Of a DNA stretch of 64,000 nt, positions 35,784 through 49,181 are shown in pieces; position 1 is the stretch's first letter; each line of letters starts with the position of its first letter. The DNA lies in contig JABANP010000002.1 in NCBI GenBank assembly GCA_013115135.1, positions 62,001 to 126,000 of the forward strand. The letters run 5' to 3'. The notes beneath the pieces are model-generated. The model was given only the letters and a program-made list of their open reading frames with translations. It did not search any database and was not told where the DNA came from. The translations under genes and the position numbers were made by a program. The DNA is from Perkinsus olseni (Eukaryota > Perkinsozoa > Perkinsida > Perkinsidae).

Positions 35784-36933
35784 TCACTCACTGCTGTCAA
35801 GGAGCATATCCATATACCAATCCATCAGGCAGGGGACTAGCACACAGAGAGCTGCAAGAGAGGCAAAGAGAGCTCCGAAGATACCATATACTCCGTACCT
35901 ACCGAACGAGCCTTTCCTGAACGATCGCGCTCCACTAAGGGTGTAGCAATGCTCCAGTTTCGTAATCACACACTCTGGGATACAGTTGACGACGATAAGC
36001 CCACGCCCTCAGTCGGCGCCCTATCAAAAGTCATACCAACACTCACTGAGGAAGGCTGCGCATACTCTAGAGTACGGGCAAGAACATCTATCCCCACGCC
36101 GGATCCACCCGTCTTTTAGTATTCGCTGACTCGCTAATGACGTATTGCGTTTCTACCACTCCCACCCCGTTGCTCGATACTACCTAACCTCGCATGTCTC
36201 CGGATAAGACACACATTCCCTCTCGGACACGTCCAACCAAATATCCGGCGGAGCGTTACCGGGATAACCTCCGTCCTGTGAGAACTCCCAACCGTCTTCT
36301 CGGAATCTGACACCCAATCAACACTCGAGCAACAGCCTTCCAACCTTCGAGGAAGACCAACAATGCCTGAGGGAAAGTTCAGCTGACGCTACTCGGGACT
36401 CCCAGAATTAATGGCTGAATGGCACGGGTGAAACTGATTCTGATTATTAGGGCGATGCAGTTGCCCTGCCGAGCCTAGGTTTTCACCTTCGTTCGACACC
36501 ACAGAGAGATCTCTCACTCTTCACCTGGCCTCAGCAAGTTTACCTCCTAAAAATTTCCTGCTTCGCATCCTCGGATGGCGGCCAAGTAACCTCGGCACAA
36601 AGCCTTGTCTCGTTCACAGCAGGGTCGATATCGGCGATATCTTTCCGCTCAGGAATATCACAATCATATGCCGGATCTGAGGATCGAACCTGCGACCTTC
36701 TCATCCCGACACGGTGTCCAGCCATTCCGACAAAACGACCTGGACCTAGCCTCACAAGTTGGTATCTCCACTGCGCTCTTGGTCGAGCAGGCAGTCATCT
36801 GTAGTGCATGGCAAACGCTCTTGCTCCTCGCTATGGCCCATGCGCTGATAACGTTGGCGCTGCTGCACGTGATGTGGACGGGAGGCGGCTCCGAGAGGCA
36901 CCAGTGGTATCTTGAGAGTTGAACCAAGATCAC
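35784..36933 (-). CDS. Probable type I membrane protein with Cys-containing ectodomain
   Basis: Exons in order: SSANVISAWAIARSKSVCHA and STKSAVEIPT (36870-36756), a 79-nt intron (36755-36677), then YPAYDCDIPERKDIADIDPA followed by VNETRLCAEVTWPPSEDA (36676-36560), a block GVGIDVLARTLEYAQPSS (36100-36050), an intron, and RYGVYGIFGALFASLAALCV, a transmembrane helix followed by the short tail YMDMLLDSSE at the stop at 35784. The splice at 36677 restores frame exactly. Scattered Cys residues and an NET glycosylation site suggest a lumenal or surface domain. The signal peptide was not found and the family is unknown. Confidence 0.45.
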
Positions 36934-37262
36934 GCTGCAGTAACTTCCCTCTCGCTCAGTCGCACCTAGCGTATGCTGCTTGCGGTTATTCCGACTCTAA
37001 TTTTCATACCTTTCCTCCCACAACTCCCCGTTCCTCCCACAACCTGCTACCTTGCAAACACTGGAGCTACCGTCCACTGAGATCGGGCGTCCGGATGAAC
37101 GGCATCAACGTCAGTCTTGCTTGGCCAATCATCAGTAGTCACAACGACCACTTCATGATAGCGAGACGTTGGCACCTACTCCCTCACACCACCACCAAAG
37201 GGGGCATCCCTCCCTCCACTACGATCGGCAAACCCTCGTCGTCCTTGCCAAGTGAGGGAGCT

Positions 37263-38300
37263 TCATACATGGTGTCCCACGGTAACACCTACCAACGCGC
37301 AGGTCCTACCCCAGGGCCATGCCCACGACAGACGCTCTGCGCTAACTTCACTCACTGGTTTCTTCCTCAGAGTCCTGACTACGCTCTTGGTCAAATTGAT
37401 AGCAACAAAGCCATCAGCAGCATGGATATAGGATCCGTAAGCTGGCTGTTGAAGATTCAACTGTGTCACTGATATCCCTATTCCGTCGTACAGCTCACCA
37501 ACCTGCAGCAGCGTAGAATGAACCCTCGCGCCCGCGCACGCTCCACGCGTTACGCGAGGAAAGCACCGATGAGGAAATCGGGATAGTAACACCGCAACGC
37601 TGACCACCACGTTGAAGCTGCGCGGTGGTACGTCCTTCTACCCCACGATGGCTACCTTGTCCCCCATACTCATCAGCCGGCCATATCCGAGTCCAATCAG
37701 AACCAACCCTGGGAGAAGTAGAATAAAACTAAGGATGGGACATGAGGGAAGACGACGGCAATCGGCCCACCTGCAGTGGTAGAAGGAAAGGAAGGGCTTG
37801 GCGGGAGTCTGAGTAGAAGATAGACGGGTCTTGGCCGCTAGGATTGGCAGACCCAAGTATCTGGTCGTCAACGACCCCCTACAATTACCGTTTGCCGCCG
37901 AGAGGAAGACTTCGGCTCATCGAAGATGATAATGCGGCCGATGGGTGAGCATGTTCATCACTCCGGCCATTTACCCAAGATCTCCGATTTTAGGAGCAAG
38001 TATCGAACAGGTCATTGTACGAGCAGCCAACCTCTCGAGAACTGTTCCTGGCGAGGCTAGCGGCAATTCTCTCCGTTAAATACAATATACTGTGAGTAGA
38101 TCCAATGACGCAAGTAATATTCTGGCAGATCGACGAACCCCACGAGAGGTGTTCTCGTCGATGCCAGCAAGCATTCCTCTGCGAACTCTCTCTCCCGTTC
38201 CCACTACTACACCGCCACTATTGCCATGAGTGTGAGGACAAGATAGACCACGTTCATGTAGCCACCGACGGGCTGCCCAGAACCCTCATTACCTTCTACC
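37263..38300 (-). CDS. Membrane protein, uncharacterised
   Basis: Minus-strand blocks: GYMNVVYLVLTLMAIVA (38250-38210) and FILLLPGLVLIGLGYGRLMS (37730-37660) are clear transmembrane helices; GISVTQLNLQQPAYGSYIHA and DGFVAINLTKSVVRTLRKKP (37475-37370) form a soluble part. A multi-pass protein is likely. Joining of the blocks was not established. Confidence 0.38.
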
Positions 38301-38339
38301 AGCTTCCGAGTACCCAACCTACGACAGAGAGAGAACGAT

Positions 38340-38877
38340 GAGGCAGAAAATCAACAGGTTCTCCCATCCAAGCCCCCAGAAGATACGGCGCAGCGCTCCC
38401 GTTGAAGGAGGCAGCGGGTGAACTAAGCTCGGGAATGCAACTAAGTTTTCCAGAGATCAGCAAAGAGTACTTTGGTGCGATGTAACTTCATTTTACATAA
38501 CACTGTACACCCGTCCCTCCTCTACACGTGTACTTAGAGTGAGGGCTACAACATGTCAATTACTCGAGATTACCGAGTATTAAGGTACTAAAGATAACCC
38601 TTCACACCATGGTCACAGTCTGAATTCAAGCTTTATTGGACCCACAAATTCTTCGAACCTTATCTTGAGCGTATTATCGAAATTTAGGTATTTGACAAAT
38701 GTACTCATTCGACCCACAACTAGAGACTGCAGCTCGAAACAGAACCCTGCGACTCGTACTCTACTATTTCTATAATAAATTCAACAGCCTGGCCTGAGCT
38801 GCCAGCCGCCCGATCGTTACAAATTTAATCTGCCATGCCAAAGGTGTGATCTTCCGTTTCTACTCGGAAAAGTTCGG
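38340..38877. other. Intergenic, AT-rich
   Basis: Stops are frequent in all frames and AT content is above that of its surroundings. No coding block is seen. It lies between two minus-strand membrane protein genes. Confidence 0.45.
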
Positions 38878-39531
38878 TTAGTTCGAGGCGTCCCACCTGG
38901 CACTCGGAGTGTTCCAATAGATAAGTCCAACGATGCATGCTAGAAACATTCCCAACGTGAGGGTGAATACGGCGTACCTAAACCGTCACTCGCCACGAAA
39001 TTCTCCGGCACTCGGACATTGACCCTTCCAATGTAAACGGGCTAGTCGCCAGGTCCTGTCCTCCCTCAAGAAACTCACCTCGCCACAACCCCATTGCCAT
39101 TCTAATGCTTCAGCCATTCCGTACGATGACTTCCAAAAATCCTCCCGTGGGGCGTGCACACGGACCCCATACTATCATCATCATTTCGCGCCGCTCAACC
39201 TTCGACCATAACAACAGGCCCTCCCCCAGTACTACCTTGCAATAGGGTACTGGAAACGACGCCTGTCCCTTTCTTCTCCTAGCGCCTCCTTCATCAGTAT
39301 GGATGACATCCTTCTGGCCTCGAGGGACCGCTCAGCCTCCTCATCTCGCTCCTGGCGAGTCTGCAGTCTAACAGCACCCCCTTGGGGCACTCGATAGGAC
39401 CCCGACCTTTCACGCATACTAGACACTACAAGAACCACTCCTGACCACTGGGGAACGCCAACACGCTTCACGGTGTTAGAAATGCGGTGTTTATCGCCAG
39501 TCATAGGACGAATACAGTTCGGCTTAGTCAA
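38878..39531 (-). CDS. Putative tail-anchored membrane protein
   Basis: The upstream block reads VPQGGAVRLQTRQERDEEAE followed by RSLEARRMSSILMKEALGEE (39390-39270), a charged helix. The next block is VRVHAPREDFWKSSYGMAEA with LEWQWGCGE (39160-39085), then an intron with donor GTGAGTTT, then YAVFTLTLGMFLACIVGLIY, a transmembrane helix only 12 residues from the stop (WNTPSARWDASN) at 38878. A helix so near the C-terminus predicts tail anchoring. The phases of the two introns were not fully reconciled, so the three blocks may not be one gene. Confidence 0.42.
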
Positions 39532-39693
39532 TCATAGAGCATTCACGCATCTGCCACCTTCGGGCTCCTCTGAAAAACAACAATATGACAGGCACGTCGG
39601 AGTTCTATACCATTCTTTCACCAACTCGTCGGATCTTCCAAAACAGTGATAATAACGTATCAGGCATTACTAGCGCGGTAAACACTCTACGCT

Positions 39694-40532
39694 TTAGGCC
39701 GAGAGTACGTTCGCAATGCCTGCCTTCTTGTCATTCTCCTTATCATCATCCTCAACAACGCTTCCCTTCTTCTGCTCCTCCTCAGTGGCCACGGGCTCGT
39801 CGAGGTCGGGGAGATCGTCCGCATCGCTCTCGTCATCCGAGTCCGGAGGAGCCTCACCACCTTGACCTGCTCCCATCGTAAATCTCATCGATCCGCCATC
39901 AGCCAGAACGCCCCTACCCATCTGGCTCATGAAGCTCTCCATGCCCTCCATGTCGAAGGGGTTGCCACCACCAGGCTGAAACGATCGGATACTCTCAGAC
40001 AACATCATCATGATGCATTACCTGCTCGGAGTCTTCGCCATCATCCCATCGCGACCAGTCAATTTGGATCCACGAGGCCTGAACATCGAAGCTGACCTTA
40101 CTTGTATCTTGCTCGCATCGAGCTAAGATTCTTGTTAGACAACTTACCCGGATTTTCTCGCTCGTGAGACGAGGCCACTCATCAGCTTCCTTCTTCTTCA
40201 AGCCGAACTCGACAAGTCTTTTCTGGGAGTACCTAAAATTACGCAAATCATCCTCCGCCACCACCCAACCCAGGCACCTACTTGGACTCCTCGGGAACTA
40301 TCTCCGCAAAAAATGTAATATCGAAGGCGTACTTATCGCCATGAGAGACGCCAGAAAATTTCAAAGTGGCAGGTTGAAGATCGACCTGAGGAAGCCGTAC
40401 ACCGAGCTGAAAAGTACCGCAGTAGAAAGATACCTTCATGTCCTCTACGCCTGTGAGGTCCACAGTGAGCCAGATGTGCTCATCACGTTGGGCCCACTTG
40501 AGATTAGGTCGAAGTGTGGTAGGAGCGGACAT
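39694..40532 (-). CDS. Hsp90 co-chaperone p23 (Sba1/PTGES3 type)
   Basis: The ATG at 40530-40532 opens MSAPTTLRPNLKWAQRDEHI followed by WLTVDLTGVEDMKVSFYCGT, the start of the CS domain with the p23 W-A-Q-R segment. The next exons give RLVEFGLKKKEADEWPRLTS (40215-40160; p23 has VELxLxKKExxxWPRL) and ASWIQIDWSRWDDGEDSEQ (40085-40030; p23 has VDFxRWxDEDD). The final exon is Gly- and Asp-rich (FDMEGMESFMSQMGRGVLAD, then DDESDADDLPDLDEPVATEE) and ends NVLSA. p23 binds the ATP-bound N-domain of Hsp90 and slows its cycle. Introns are about 50-60 nt. Confidence 0.9.
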
Positions 40533-40539
40533 TAGATGC

Positions 40540-41386
40540 TTTTGGAAGAGTTATTAAACTATCTGACCACGCACAGTCATCACCCTTAATGTCACAGTAA
40601 CTACTACGTCGTCGTTGATAGGATTACGGCAGAGCAGACTTAGAGAATTCCCACGAAGCGACGCGTCAGCCCAAGAGCAGGGCGTCAGACAGGTCCCCGC
40701 GTGTCGGGCGAATAACGTTATTAAGCATAACTGCCGTGGGGAGGCTGGACGACGAATACTGTGATTCGGTCGACATCACCAAGGGCTGTGGATGATACTA
40801 CCACAGACACTCCCCCTCGAGTGGCAGACGACCGGACCTATTCAGTACGAGGATAGGTATCTATCGACCTCTCTAGGACACGGTCAAGTCATGTAGTATC
40901 TGGGTACTTAAGTCCATTTGTAATCGTGCCGGACGATTTGAAGAGAATGGCGGAGCGAAGCGATTTTGGAAGCGCACTTTTCATCTTGGCGTATCTTCGT
41001 TAATTTCCCGCGTCGCGTTCCGTCTTCAGTTTGCCTGCAACTCAATACTAACCCACTCAGCCCGCCAGAACGTTCTGAAAGGTTTCCAGGGGTTCGCGTC
41101 TACGTGTCTCCCTTCGTGACGCCCGGCCGTCTCGCTGAGTACCACACGAAAGTTGTTAGTTTTACCCGGACACTACGAATGGCAAATCAACCATTGAAGG
41201 CGGCTGCTATGATACCCTGCGGCCCGGCAGACCCTCCTGTCAATGTTTTAGGGCAAAATATGGTGCTCTATCGGAATGCTGGTAATAGAGGGAAGGGGTA
41301 ATGCAGAGACAGCGGATTCATCTTGTTTTTGGTCCGATCTATTCCGAGCATTCACCATGCGGGTCGTATAAACTAAATCTTGACGA
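40540..41386. other. Divergent spacer between p23 and the MAP kinase
   Basis: The strand of the genes switches here. An open plus-strand frame at 40966-41301 is not supported by motifs and may be 5' sequence of the kinase gene. Confidence 0.4.
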
Positions 41387-43429
<2,043 letters not shown>

Positions 43430-43846
43430 AGGTGGCGTGGGGCCGCTGAGAACTGCCTGCGATGATACGCCCACGAGTGAGCGGATGAGTTGCGAAAAAT
43501 TTGGTATTGTTTTCGTCAGGTGACGACTTTATGTCTCGAGAAGAACAGGAACGGGAATGGGAGCACGAGGAGGTCGGACCTCGCTGCCTCTCCCTCAGGA
43601 GTCGTGTGAATTTCTTGTTCCTTGCAGACACTCGAGCAGGAAGGGCAGATGCCTTCCCTGGGCACTGACGTTACTTTGAGATGAACTGCACGGTTGCAAT
43701 GGTTCAGTCTATTGTCATGGACTTCGTCGTTTTTATTATGCCAACGTGGCGGCCGGTATCACGCTTAACCGTCGTGGCGTTGTGATAATCACCACGCCAA
43801 GCGGTTCAGCATAAGCTTCTGCCTCTTATCGAAAGCACCGGCCGCC

Positions 43847-44187
43847 CATGGCTCCATTCAACTGTCTTTCTCCTCAACTCTTTGTTCGACCGGCGGTATT
43901 GAGTTGGTGGGAAGCCAGGGGGAATGCGGTCGGCATCTTGCTGAGGGCTGTGTGCCAGCTTTGAGGTGTCTTTCGATGGACGTCATTGATACGCTTCACA
44001 ATGTGGTCCTGAAACCCCTGGCAATAGTGTTCATGGCCAAGGTAAGAGCGCAGGCTCAGAGGCAGGGGTTGGACTTCTTTTTCAGGTCTGCATCAGAAGC
44101 CTCGTGACAGCGTGCCATTATCACCATTCGCCTGAAGACGCCAGTCATGCGCAGCAGCAGATCCTGCATGCTCTGGGACTCGGGTAG
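43847..44187 (+). CDS. Possible small spliced gene, uncharacterised
   Basis: Segments read APFNCLSPQLFVRPAVLSWW (43850), then MDVIDTLHNVVLKPLAIVFM (43977-44036), a donor GTAAGAGCG and acceptor TTCAG, then VCIRSLVTACHYHHSPEDAS and HAQQQILHALGLG to a TAG. The splice between the last two keeps frame. It lies 420 nt downstream of the MAP kinase. Composition is coding-like but no family is recognised. Confidence 0.3.
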
Positions 44188-45093
44188 GCTGAGCGTAGCC
44201 TGGTCAGCTGAGCTCTTGTACGGCCAGGTACATTCTCGTCGTCCTCATATTGGATAGTAGGCGGAGCGATGGTGTCACCTCTTTCTTTAATTGCACAGCG
44301 GTGAGTAGAACCCCTTCGCCTTGCCGTCACGGCTGTTCTCTTTACGGCTTTCAGGTATGCTTGGCTTGAGCCATTGGCGTCCTCGAGTCACTTCATCGGT
44401 ATTTGATCAACGATCAAATTTCCCCTGTTCATTCACATGACCTGTCACTACATCACCAGCTCTTGCCTGTTGTGTTTCATACAGTCTGTCAGCGATCGTC
44501 ACGTCGAAGCTTAGTCCGGCAGCACCACTTGGGTCGCTCAGTAAAGTAATTCCGGAATTCGGAATCGATCCTGGAAACGCAGTTTACGTCGTAAGGATCA
44601 ATTCCGTGATCCATTCTGAGTTCCACAATTACTTAACTGAACGGAGTGACCGAAGTCAAATACGAGCTCGCAAACAAGTAAACAAATTGTCAAATGCTGC
44701 GACGCTTCGCTCCGCCAAGCGCGCGCGTGCTGATTTTGGTCGATGATCACTTCGGGAGTCGTACTGCTCCTGAGCCTCTCTACCCTTACCTTGGATTATG
44801 CTCTACCCTGCTTTGTATGGGTCCGAGGTATGGCATTCATTAGGCCAGTCCACTGTTGTTGTCTATGTATTACGATTTACGCACGGATGGACTAGCTCGC
44901 GCGTTTCGAGATGCCGTGCGTTCTCGTGTGCTCCTTACGAACAGTCTATTGACTAATCCAGGTTGGCATTAATGTTGCGACCGTCGTTATCTGAGCGATC
45001 GATAGGAGCCTCGAATGCTGGCTTACCACGATCGTTCAGATTGAGTTGATGTTTTTAGTAGAGCGCAAGATTCGCTGATTTTTTCCACCCGCA
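44188..45093. other. Upstream region of the transhydrogenase array
   Basis: No coding block. It contains the palindromic element at 44539-44639 and, just before the start codon of the first transhydrogenase gene, a T-rich tract ending in TTTTTAG at about 45052-45058. That tract would serve as a splice acceptor; in perkinsozoans such sites receive a trans-spliced leader, which is only a possibility here. Confidence 0.4.
44539..44639. mobile_element. Palindromic MITE-like element, copy 2
   Basis: An inverted repeat of 101 bases. The left arm begins CAGTAAAGTAATTCCGGAAT; the right arm, reverse-complemented, begins CAGTTAAGTAATTGTGGAAC. The arms agree at roughly three quarters of positions, and the centre is TTACGTCGTAA. 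It is related to the element at 32681-32775. It has no coding capacity and lies between the small gene at 44.1 kb and the transhydrogenase genes. Confidence 0.75.
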
Positions 45094-48000
45094 ATGGCCT
45101 CTGTCGATCCACATTTGAGAGGCGGCAGTCATCCCTACCTTCCCGATGAAGACCCGGCATCCTTGGTTAGTGGCACAGCCTTCGCCACTATGACTGAAGC
45201 TTCCGTGGTGTTTGTTGCTTTGAGCTTTATGTACGCCCTCAAGGGTCTCGGTTCGCCTGTTACCGCTACCAGAGGCAACGCTGCTGGTTCTATCGGAATG
45301 CTCGTGGCCGTTGTCTTCGCTTTCTATGATCCACACTTCACTCCTAAATCATTGGAGATAGCGCTCATTTGCTTCGCTGTGGCCGCTGTTGCTGGTATCA
45401 TGATCGCCAATAAAGCGAAGATGATCATGATGCCGCAGATGGTTGCCGGCTTCCACGCCATGGTCGGCCTGGCCGCTGTCATGGTAGCCTTCGCTCGTTA
45501 CTTCGATCCCAATGAAGAGATGAACGCTGGTCACTTGGTCGAAACCATGATCGGTATCTTCTTCGGTGCTATGACCCTCACGGGCTCCATTGTCGCCTGT
45601 GGAAAGCTTCATGGAATCATCCGCTCCAAGGCTCTGCTGCTCCCATTCCGTCATTGGATCAACGCTGGCATTTGCGTTGCCTCGGTTGCTCTAACGGTCT
45701 ACCTCTGTATCGTTGGTAAGGGGACCAAGGGCGGTACGATCTGCATTGGCATTGAGACCGTCATCTGCCTCTACCTCGGTTGGGCTCTTGTTATGTCCAT
45801 TGGTGGCGCTGATATGCCCGTTGTTGTTTCCATGTTGAACTCCTACTCCGGTTGGACTACCGTTGCCTGTGGTTTCATGCTCTCCAACACCATCCTTATC
45901 ATTGCTGGTTCTCTTATCGGTTCTTCCGGTGCTATCCTTTCCTACATCATGTGCAAGGGTATGAACCGTTCCTTCACCTCCGTCATCCTTGGTGGCTTCG
46001 GTGTCGAGGAGGGTCACACCGTTGAGGTCACTGGTACCGTCACTGAGACCAACGTCGATGAGGTATCTCATGATTTGCTCAACGCCAAATCTGTTATCGT
46101 CGTCCCCGGTTACGGTATGGCCGTCGCCCGCTGTCAGCAATCCGTAGCCGGTATTGCCGAGCTCTTGAGGTCGCAGGGCGTTAAAGTTGAGTTTGCCATT
46201 CACCCCGTCGCCGGTCGTTTGCCTGGTCACATGAATGTCTTGTTGGCTGAGGCTAATGTCCCTTATGATATTGTTAAGGAGATGGACGAGATCAACCCTG
46301 AGTTCCCAACCACCGATGTATCGATCGTTTGCGGCGCCAACGATATTGTCAACCCCTTAGCCGTTGAAGATCTCTCATCTCCCATCGGAGGCATGCTTGT
46401 CCTCGAGGTGTGGAAGGCTACTCGGTGCGTGGTGATGAAGCGTTCCATGGCCACTGGCTACTCTGGTATCGAGAACCCCTTGTTCTACAAGGACAACACT
46501 CGTATGCTTTTCGGTAACGCTAAGACTCGAACCCAAGAGATCCTTGCCGAGCTGCAAAACCTCACTAAGGATCTGCAGCCCGCTGCCGGCCCCGGCGTTA
46601 ACGCCACCACCCCTCTGTTAGCTGCCGAGAAGAAGCCTGAACCGCAGAAGGTGAAGGAGTACCCGCCGGCCAAGAAGATCATAGGTGTCTTGAACGAGGC
46701 CAGTAATTCTGAGGAAACTCGTGTTGCCATTGCACCTAATGTGGTGTCCAAGTTCCGTGAGATGGGGTATGGCTTCATAATGGAGAGTGGGTGCGGTGAC
46801 AAGGCCTCTTTCCCCGACCGCTACTACGCCACTGAAGGCTGCAAGCTGGTGAAGACCTCCGCTGAAGTCTTTAAGGCAGCGGATATCATCTGCAAGATCA
46901 ACACCCTGACGGAAGAAGACATCAAGTCGCTGAGAAAGGGCCACATCGTCGTCACTTACTTGTGGCCCGCCTTCAACCCCGAGTTGCTCAAGACTCTCGC
47001 CGCCAAGGGTGTGACTGCTATGTCTGTCGATGCTGTTCCTCGTATCACCCGTGCCCAGAAGTTGGATACTCTCTCCTCAATGGCTAACATGGGTGGTTAC
47101 AAGGCCATCATCGAAGCCTTCCATCTCTTGCCCCGTTTTTCCAAGCCACTGACCACCGCCGCTGGTGCAGTTCCAGCAGCGAGGGTTTTCATCATCGGTG
47201 CCGGTGTCGCTGGTCTTTCGGCCGTTGGTACCGCTCGCTCTCTTGGCGCCCTCGTCGTTGCCAACGATACTCGTTCTGTTGTGAAGGAGCAGGTCGAGTC
47301 TATGGGTGCTGAATTCGCTGAGGTGCCGATCAAGGAAGAGGGTGCTGGGGCTGGTGGATACGCCAAGGTTATGTCCGACGAGTTCCGTCAAGCCCAGATG
47401 CAACTCTATGCTAGGTTGAGTGCCGACTCTGATGTTGTTGTTACCACCGCCCAGATCCCTGGCAAGCCCGCTCCTCTCCTTATCACCAAGGAGATGGTCC
47501 GTTCTATGAGGCCTGGCTCTGTTATCGTGGATCTTGCTGCTCAGCAGGGTGGTAACTGCGAGCTCACTCAGAAGGATAAGACCATCGTTGATCCCGAGAG
47601 TGGTGTGACTATCGTTGGTGAATCTAACTTGGCTCGCTTCATGCCTGCTCAGGCTTCTGAGCTCTTTGCAGCCAACATGCGCTTCTTGTTCGACGAGATG
47701 AAGGGTGCCGCTGGTATTGATAAGGCTCTTGCTCAACCTGATGATGTCATCGGGCCCATCCGTTGCACTTATCAGGGACAGGTTACTTGGAAGCCTGCCG
47801 CCCGCCCCGCTCCTCCACCGGCTCCTAAGGCTCCTGCCACCCCCAAGAAGGAGGAGGCTCCTGCTAAGGCCGAGAAGAAGCCTCAGACTGCTTTCTCGAA
47901 GTGGCTCAACTTCTTCCTCGTTCTGATTGTCGTCGGTGCTTGCTGTGCTGGTATTGGTGCCAGCCGCAGTGTCGCCTTGGTTGACCAGATGATGTCGTTT

Positions 48001-48240
48001 GTGATGGCTGTTATCGTCGGTTACTTCCTTGTCTGGGGTGTCGACCACGCCTTGCATACTCCTCTCATGTCCGAGACCAACGCCATCTCTGGTATCATCA
48101 TTGTTGGTGCTATGCAGCAGCTTTCTGCTTGCGGTGTCTTCGCTCAGATTTGTGCCATCTTGGGTACCTTCGCTGCCGGCTTCAATATCTTCGGTGGTTT
48201 CTGGATCACCAAGCGCATGCTCGCCATGTTCCACCGATAA
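45094..48240 (+). CDS. NAD(P) transhydrogenase, beta-alpha fusion, copy 1
   Basis: A single uninterrupted frame of 1048 residues. It couples proton movement across a membrane to hydride transfer between NADH and NADP+. Order: membrane domain II of the beta subunit (about 30-300, many helices, [20 protein letters not shown]), the NADP-binding domain III (about 320-490: [52 protein letters not shown]), a linker, the NAD-binding domain I (about 525-900: [45 protein letters not shown]), a Pro/Ala/Lys linker, and the alpha-subunit membrane helices ([38 protein letters not shown]). This beta-before-alpha order is that of apicomplexan and Entamoeba enzymes, opposite to animal NNT. The N-terminus (MASVDPHLRGGSHPYLPDED) has no signal peptide. 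There are no introns and codon use is strongly biased (GCT, GTC, AAG), as in a highly expressed gene. Confidence 0.97.
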   Translation: MASVDPHLRGGSHPYLPDEDPASLVSGTAFATMTEASVVFVALSFMYALKGLGSPVTATRGNAAGSIGMLVAVVFAFYDPHFTPKSLEIALICFAVAAVAGIMIANKAKMIMMPQMVAGFHAMVGLAAVMVAFARYFDPNEEMNAGHLVETMIGIFFGAMTLTGSIVACGKLHGIIRSKALLLPFRHWINAGICVASVALTVYLCIVGKGTKGGTICIGIETVICLYLGWALVMSIGGADMPVVVSMLNSYSGWTTVACGFMLSNTILIIAGSLIGSSGAILSYIMCKGMNRSFTSVILGGFGVEEGHTVEVTGTVTETNVDEVSHDLLNAKSVIVVPGYGMAVARCQQSVAGIAELLRSQGVKVEFAIHPVAGRLPGHMNVLLAEANVPYDIVKEMDEINPEFPTTDVSIVCGANDIVNPLAVEDLSSPIGGMLVLEVWKATRCVVMKRSMATGYSGIENPLFYKDNTRMLFGNAKTRTQEILAELQNLTKDLQPAAGPGVNATTPLLAAEKKPEPQKVKEYPPAKKIIGVLNEASNSEETRVAIAPNVVSKFREMGYGFIMESGCGDKASFPDRYYATEGCKLVKTSAEVFKAADIICKINTLTEEDIKSLRKGHIVVTYLWPAFNPELLKTLAAKGVTAMSVDAVPRITRAQKLDTLSSMANMGGYKAIIEAFHLLPRFSKPLTTAAGAVPAARVFIIGAGVAGLSAVGTARSLGALVVANDTRSVVKEQVESMGAEFAEVPIKEEGAGAGGYAKVMSDEFRQAQMQLYARLSADSDVVVTTAQIPGKPAPLLITKEMVRSMRPGSVIVDLAAQQGGNCELTQKDKTIVDPESGVTIVGESNLARFMPAQASELFAANMRFLFDEMKGAAGIDKALAQPDDVIGPIRCTYQGQVTWKPAARPAPPPAPKAPATPKKEEAPAKAEKKPQTAFSKWLNFFLVLIVVGACCAGIGASRSVALVDQMMSFVMAVIVGYFLVWGVDHALHTPLMSETNAISGIIIVGAMQQLSACGVFAQICAILGTFAAGFNIFGGFWITKRMLAMFHR

Positions 48241-49181
48241 ACGTTGTTAACTCAACAGCTATCCAAGGCTTTATTTAGTGTTGAGAGCCTCCTAACATTT
48301 CCGAGGCTCTCCTTCAACTTTTGGCCCTGATGTTACTATTGCTTACATTGAGCGAGAGATCGATCGATGTTGGAGGACTACAATTGGAGGAACTCTTTTT
48401 TGCATGACCCTCTTGGGGCCTTGCTTGAACATTCGATTGTTGGATGCGTGCATTTGCTAACTTTTCCGGCATAAGTTTCTTGTTCCTGGCAGCCGGAATC
48501 CTTCAAGCTTATACAATCTGCAATAGATATCCTCGTTGTGTTATTATTAGTGGTCACCGTTGCAACTCTCAAGTGTTGTGAAGCATCGGGCGGTGAAACG
48601 AGCAAGCAAATCATGAAAACATAATCAAAGCCACGCTACTTCGCGGAGAGAAGCTAATCGCCTTTTACGTTTGCCCGGTTGATGCTTGGCTGGCATGTAT
48701 TTTCAGAAGGATCAGTGCGTTTGTCAAGCAACAAACCGGAGTTGTGACTGTCGCTCCACCGTGTAGCGATTCGGAATTTGGCCCTTACTGTCCGACGTAG
48801 GGTGTCCGTCATCAGGGTACTACTCTCGCTGGGCCTCCAAGACCTTCCTCACTGTTATACACATCGATAGCGCGAGGACCTTCTCCTGTGAGAATTGCAG
48901 AGGTGCCAGAGACCATCTCGCGATTATTACGGCGTAGAAAGATATGTTCAGTAGACAACACAAAGCGGTGAGCTTTAGCTAGATACCAGCGGCAGGATTC
49001 ATCTGGGAACATTTATGTTCGCTAGTTGGGTTGATTATTCGAAGCAAGTTTCTGGTCAGAAGAGGAGCTTGAAGTTTCTCGGATGATGACGAAGTTTTTT
49101 CTCATCTTCTCGCGATGAAACCACGGTACAGCTTTCCATTTTCAGGTCATTTCTGATCACTACCGAGTTTTTAGTTCAGTA
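48241..49181. other. Spacer between tandem transhydrogenase genes
   Basis: The first 50 or so bases after the stop nearly repeat those after copy 2 (CAGCTATCCAAGGCTTTATT in both), and more diverged similarity continues for about 200 bases. The spacer is therefore part of the duplicated unit. A pyrimidine-rich tract ending CATTTTCAG at about 49137-49145 lies upstream of copy 2 and could be a splice-leader acceptor. No other gene is seen. Confidence 0.55.

Noticed and set aside
36677..36755. A tRNA gene on the minus strand
   Set aside because: There is a B-box-like sequence and a partly pairing acceptor stem, but the unit is too short, the T stem does not pair and no anticodon arm is visible. 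The sequence lies in an intron whose removal restores a coding frame.
47077..48234. Long antisense open frames of 385 codons over both transhydrogenase genes (also 51181-52338)
   Set aside because: They exist because biased codon use on the sense strand leaves few antisense stops. Their translation is low-complexity and repeats wherever the sense gene repeats.
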